A stretch of DNA of 33,647 nt from Glomus cerebriforme (Eukaryota > Glomeromycota > Glomeromycetes > Glomerales > Glomeraceae). Under the pieces are notes generated by a model. It worked only from the letters and a program-made list of their open reading frames with translations. It had not been told where the DNA came from and made no database searches. The position numbers and the translations under genes are program-made. The stretch's first letter is position 1; every line of letters starts with the position of its first letter. Below, one piece after another: positions 32,644 through 33,647 of the stretch. Location of the stretch: the NCBI GenBank assembly GCA_003550305.1, contig QKYT01000122.1:142525-176171 (forward strand), given 5' to 3'.

Positions 32644-33034
32644 TTAAANCCCTTTTTTTTGACGTTTATTAGGCCGTCTTTGACTAGTACTACCTTCAAC
32701 GGCTGTTGTTTGATTATTTTCCATATTTTCCATNAGTGCTTTTTCTGATGCTTCCTTCTTGAAATTAGCACTATACCTTCCTATCCACCCTTTGATAGTT
32801 TTCACCGTTGGTATTTCTTCCAAGGTGAGTTCTCCTTCTGCAGCCAATTCTTTTAAACAGGCGTGCATACTTTCAGGTGAATACCGATCTGCAGCTCTCA
32901 GATTTCNNGCCAAAAAAAAACTCTGTAAATACTGAACAACCTTTTTTGATATACGTTTTCCTCCACCCTTATTACCAAGTTTTAGATTTTCTTTCAAGGC
33001 CCATCCTTTGCTGAGAGGAAATTCTTGATCAAGA
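32644..33034 (-). CDS. Hypothetical protein, C-terminal exon
   Basis: Minus-strand open frame of about 130 residues from a likely acceptor (CTTCTTTAG, exon from 33034) to the stop at 32644. Features: LDQEFPLSKGWALKENLK, GGGKRISKKV, then a helical segment (DRYSPESMHACLKELAAEGE; LEEIPTVKTIKGWIGRY) and a basic end (RRPNKRQKKG) that may be a nuclear signal. The helical segment could be a DNA-binding fold. I have the impression of a lineage-expanded, perhaps transposon-derived family but cannot name it. Four N positions fall in it. It may be the last exon of the gene whose other part is at 33177-33643, or a separate gene. Confidence 0.5.
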
Positions 33035-33176
33035 CTAAAGAAGTTGTTATTTAGTATTTTTGCATGTAAACAAATGTATTCATGCTTTCATGACGATATT
33101 ACCCTATGATTTCACATAATATATGAATAATATTAGTATATGAATATGGTATATTATAATTTTATTCTAATAATTA

Positions 33177-33643
33177 TTATTTGCCTGATTTATTATTTTC
33201 CGTTATAATTTCCTTTTCTATTTCGTTANTTTCGTTGATTTCATTGACTTCATTGATTCCATTCGTCTTTTCATCTGAATAATCATAGGTATTTAGTTTA
33301 CTGCAATTTAGAGATTAGAAGTAACAAAATAACAACCTATTTTTTTAGGAATCGGCATTATCCAAGGAGTTTTTGGTTTAGTTGAATCAGAAGTAGTTGG
33401 AGATGGTCTGTGGATTGTATCACAAATTTGCNCAGGAGAAAAATCGATCCATTTACCAATATGGGGAAGGNAGCGTGCNCGAATATATCCAGCAAATTGA
33501 CCCGTTATAGNCCAATTCCACTCAAACCACTTTGAGATGCCAGGTATGGTTTTAGGTTTTTTTTCATTAGTATTTTTTGATTTTTGGTTATTCCTATTAT
33601 GGTCAAGAATATGTAATATGTTGAAAATTTTTTTGTTCTTTTT
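33177..33643 (-). CDS. Hypothetical protein, partial at window edge
   Basis: Minus-strand exons 33643-33337 and 33274-33177 join in frame through a GT-AG intron. Blocks: GISKWFEWNW, TGQFAGYIRAR, LPHIGKWIDFSP, QICDTIHRPSP, then a low-complexity acidic tail with NEVNEINE and a stop at 33177. The aromatic/basic core looks conserved, but I cannot assign it to a named domain. The 5' part lies outside the window or behind an intron, since no ATG is seen before a stop at 33644-33646. Several N bases interrupt the core. Confidence 0.5.
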
Positions 33644-33647
33644 TTAG

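Noticed and set aside
1..33647. tRNA, rRNA or CRISPR arrays
   Set aside because: No T-arm-like GGTTCRA sequence with cloverleaf context and no regularly spaced direct repeats were found on either strand by eye.

Overview
The window is a very AT-rich nuclear DNA segment with short, intron-rich genes (introns mostly 50-100 nt, GT-AG). It carries decayed Crinkler (CRN)-type genes, T(n)A(n) tracts and dense small transposon relics. Together these point to an arbuscular mycorrhizal fungus (Glomeromycotina, most likely Rhizophagus or a close relative); this is inference from gene content and style, not a database match. Ambiguous bases (N) occur only between about 32.65 and 33.52 kb, so that end is low quality.

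Layout. 1-4.0 kb: AT-rich intergenic DNA with no convincing gene. 4.0-5.9 kb (-): a broken CRN-like gene (CRN N-terminal domain, Lys-rich linker, PD-(D/E)XK-like C-terminal piece). 5.9-8.7 kb: intergenic, with a long hairpin next to a 29-G run. 8.7-10.5 kb (+): F-box/LRR-like protein in 4 exons. 11.1-13.5 kb (-): Rab-GAP of the TBC family in 11 exons, head to head with ELP3 (13.7-15.4 kb, +), the radical-SAM/acetyltransferase subunit of Elongator. 16.3-18.7 kb (-): a sodium:solute symporter of the Dur3/Dur31 family in 5 exons. 19.9-21.9 kb (+): membrane-anchored kelch protein. 22.3-24.2 kb (+): inositol-polyphosphate 5-phosphatase, tail to tail with Gemin2 (24.4-25.5 kb, -), a factor of spliceosomal snRNP assembly. 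26.8-30.9 kb (-): a second, full-length-scale CRN-type gene (N-domain, P-loop NTPase, C-terminal domain), pseudogenised and split by several insertions. 32.6-33.6 kb (-): two open segments of a family I recognise only as a likely lineage-expanded hypothetical protein.

Most exciting element. The first intron of the Dur31-like transporter is about six times longer than the others. On the transporter's own strand it contains a complete TPP (thiamin pyrophosphate) riboswitch aptamer: the CTGAGA core, ACCTGATC, the P4 stem CAGG/CCTG, GCGTAGGGAAG, plus pairable P1 and P2. A second strong 5' splice site (GTAAGG) lies 94 nt inside the intron beside a perfect hairpin; using it would add an in-frame stop. 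This is the architecture of riboswitch-controlled alternative splicing known from Neurospora NMT1 and from the Candida thiamin transporter Dur31. It argues that this gene is a thiamin transporter rather than a urea transporter, in a fungal group thought to depend on imported thiamin.

Second theme. The 26.8-30.9 kb CRN gene is a graveyard of nested small transposons whose target sites can be read directly: a 590-bp element flanked by TA whose removal makes the CRN frame continuous, a 244-bp hAT-like MITE with 8-bp target duplication and an empty paralogous site at 5.5 kb in this same window, and a 704-bp hAT-like element with its own 8-bp duplication sitting between two 175-bp inverted arms.
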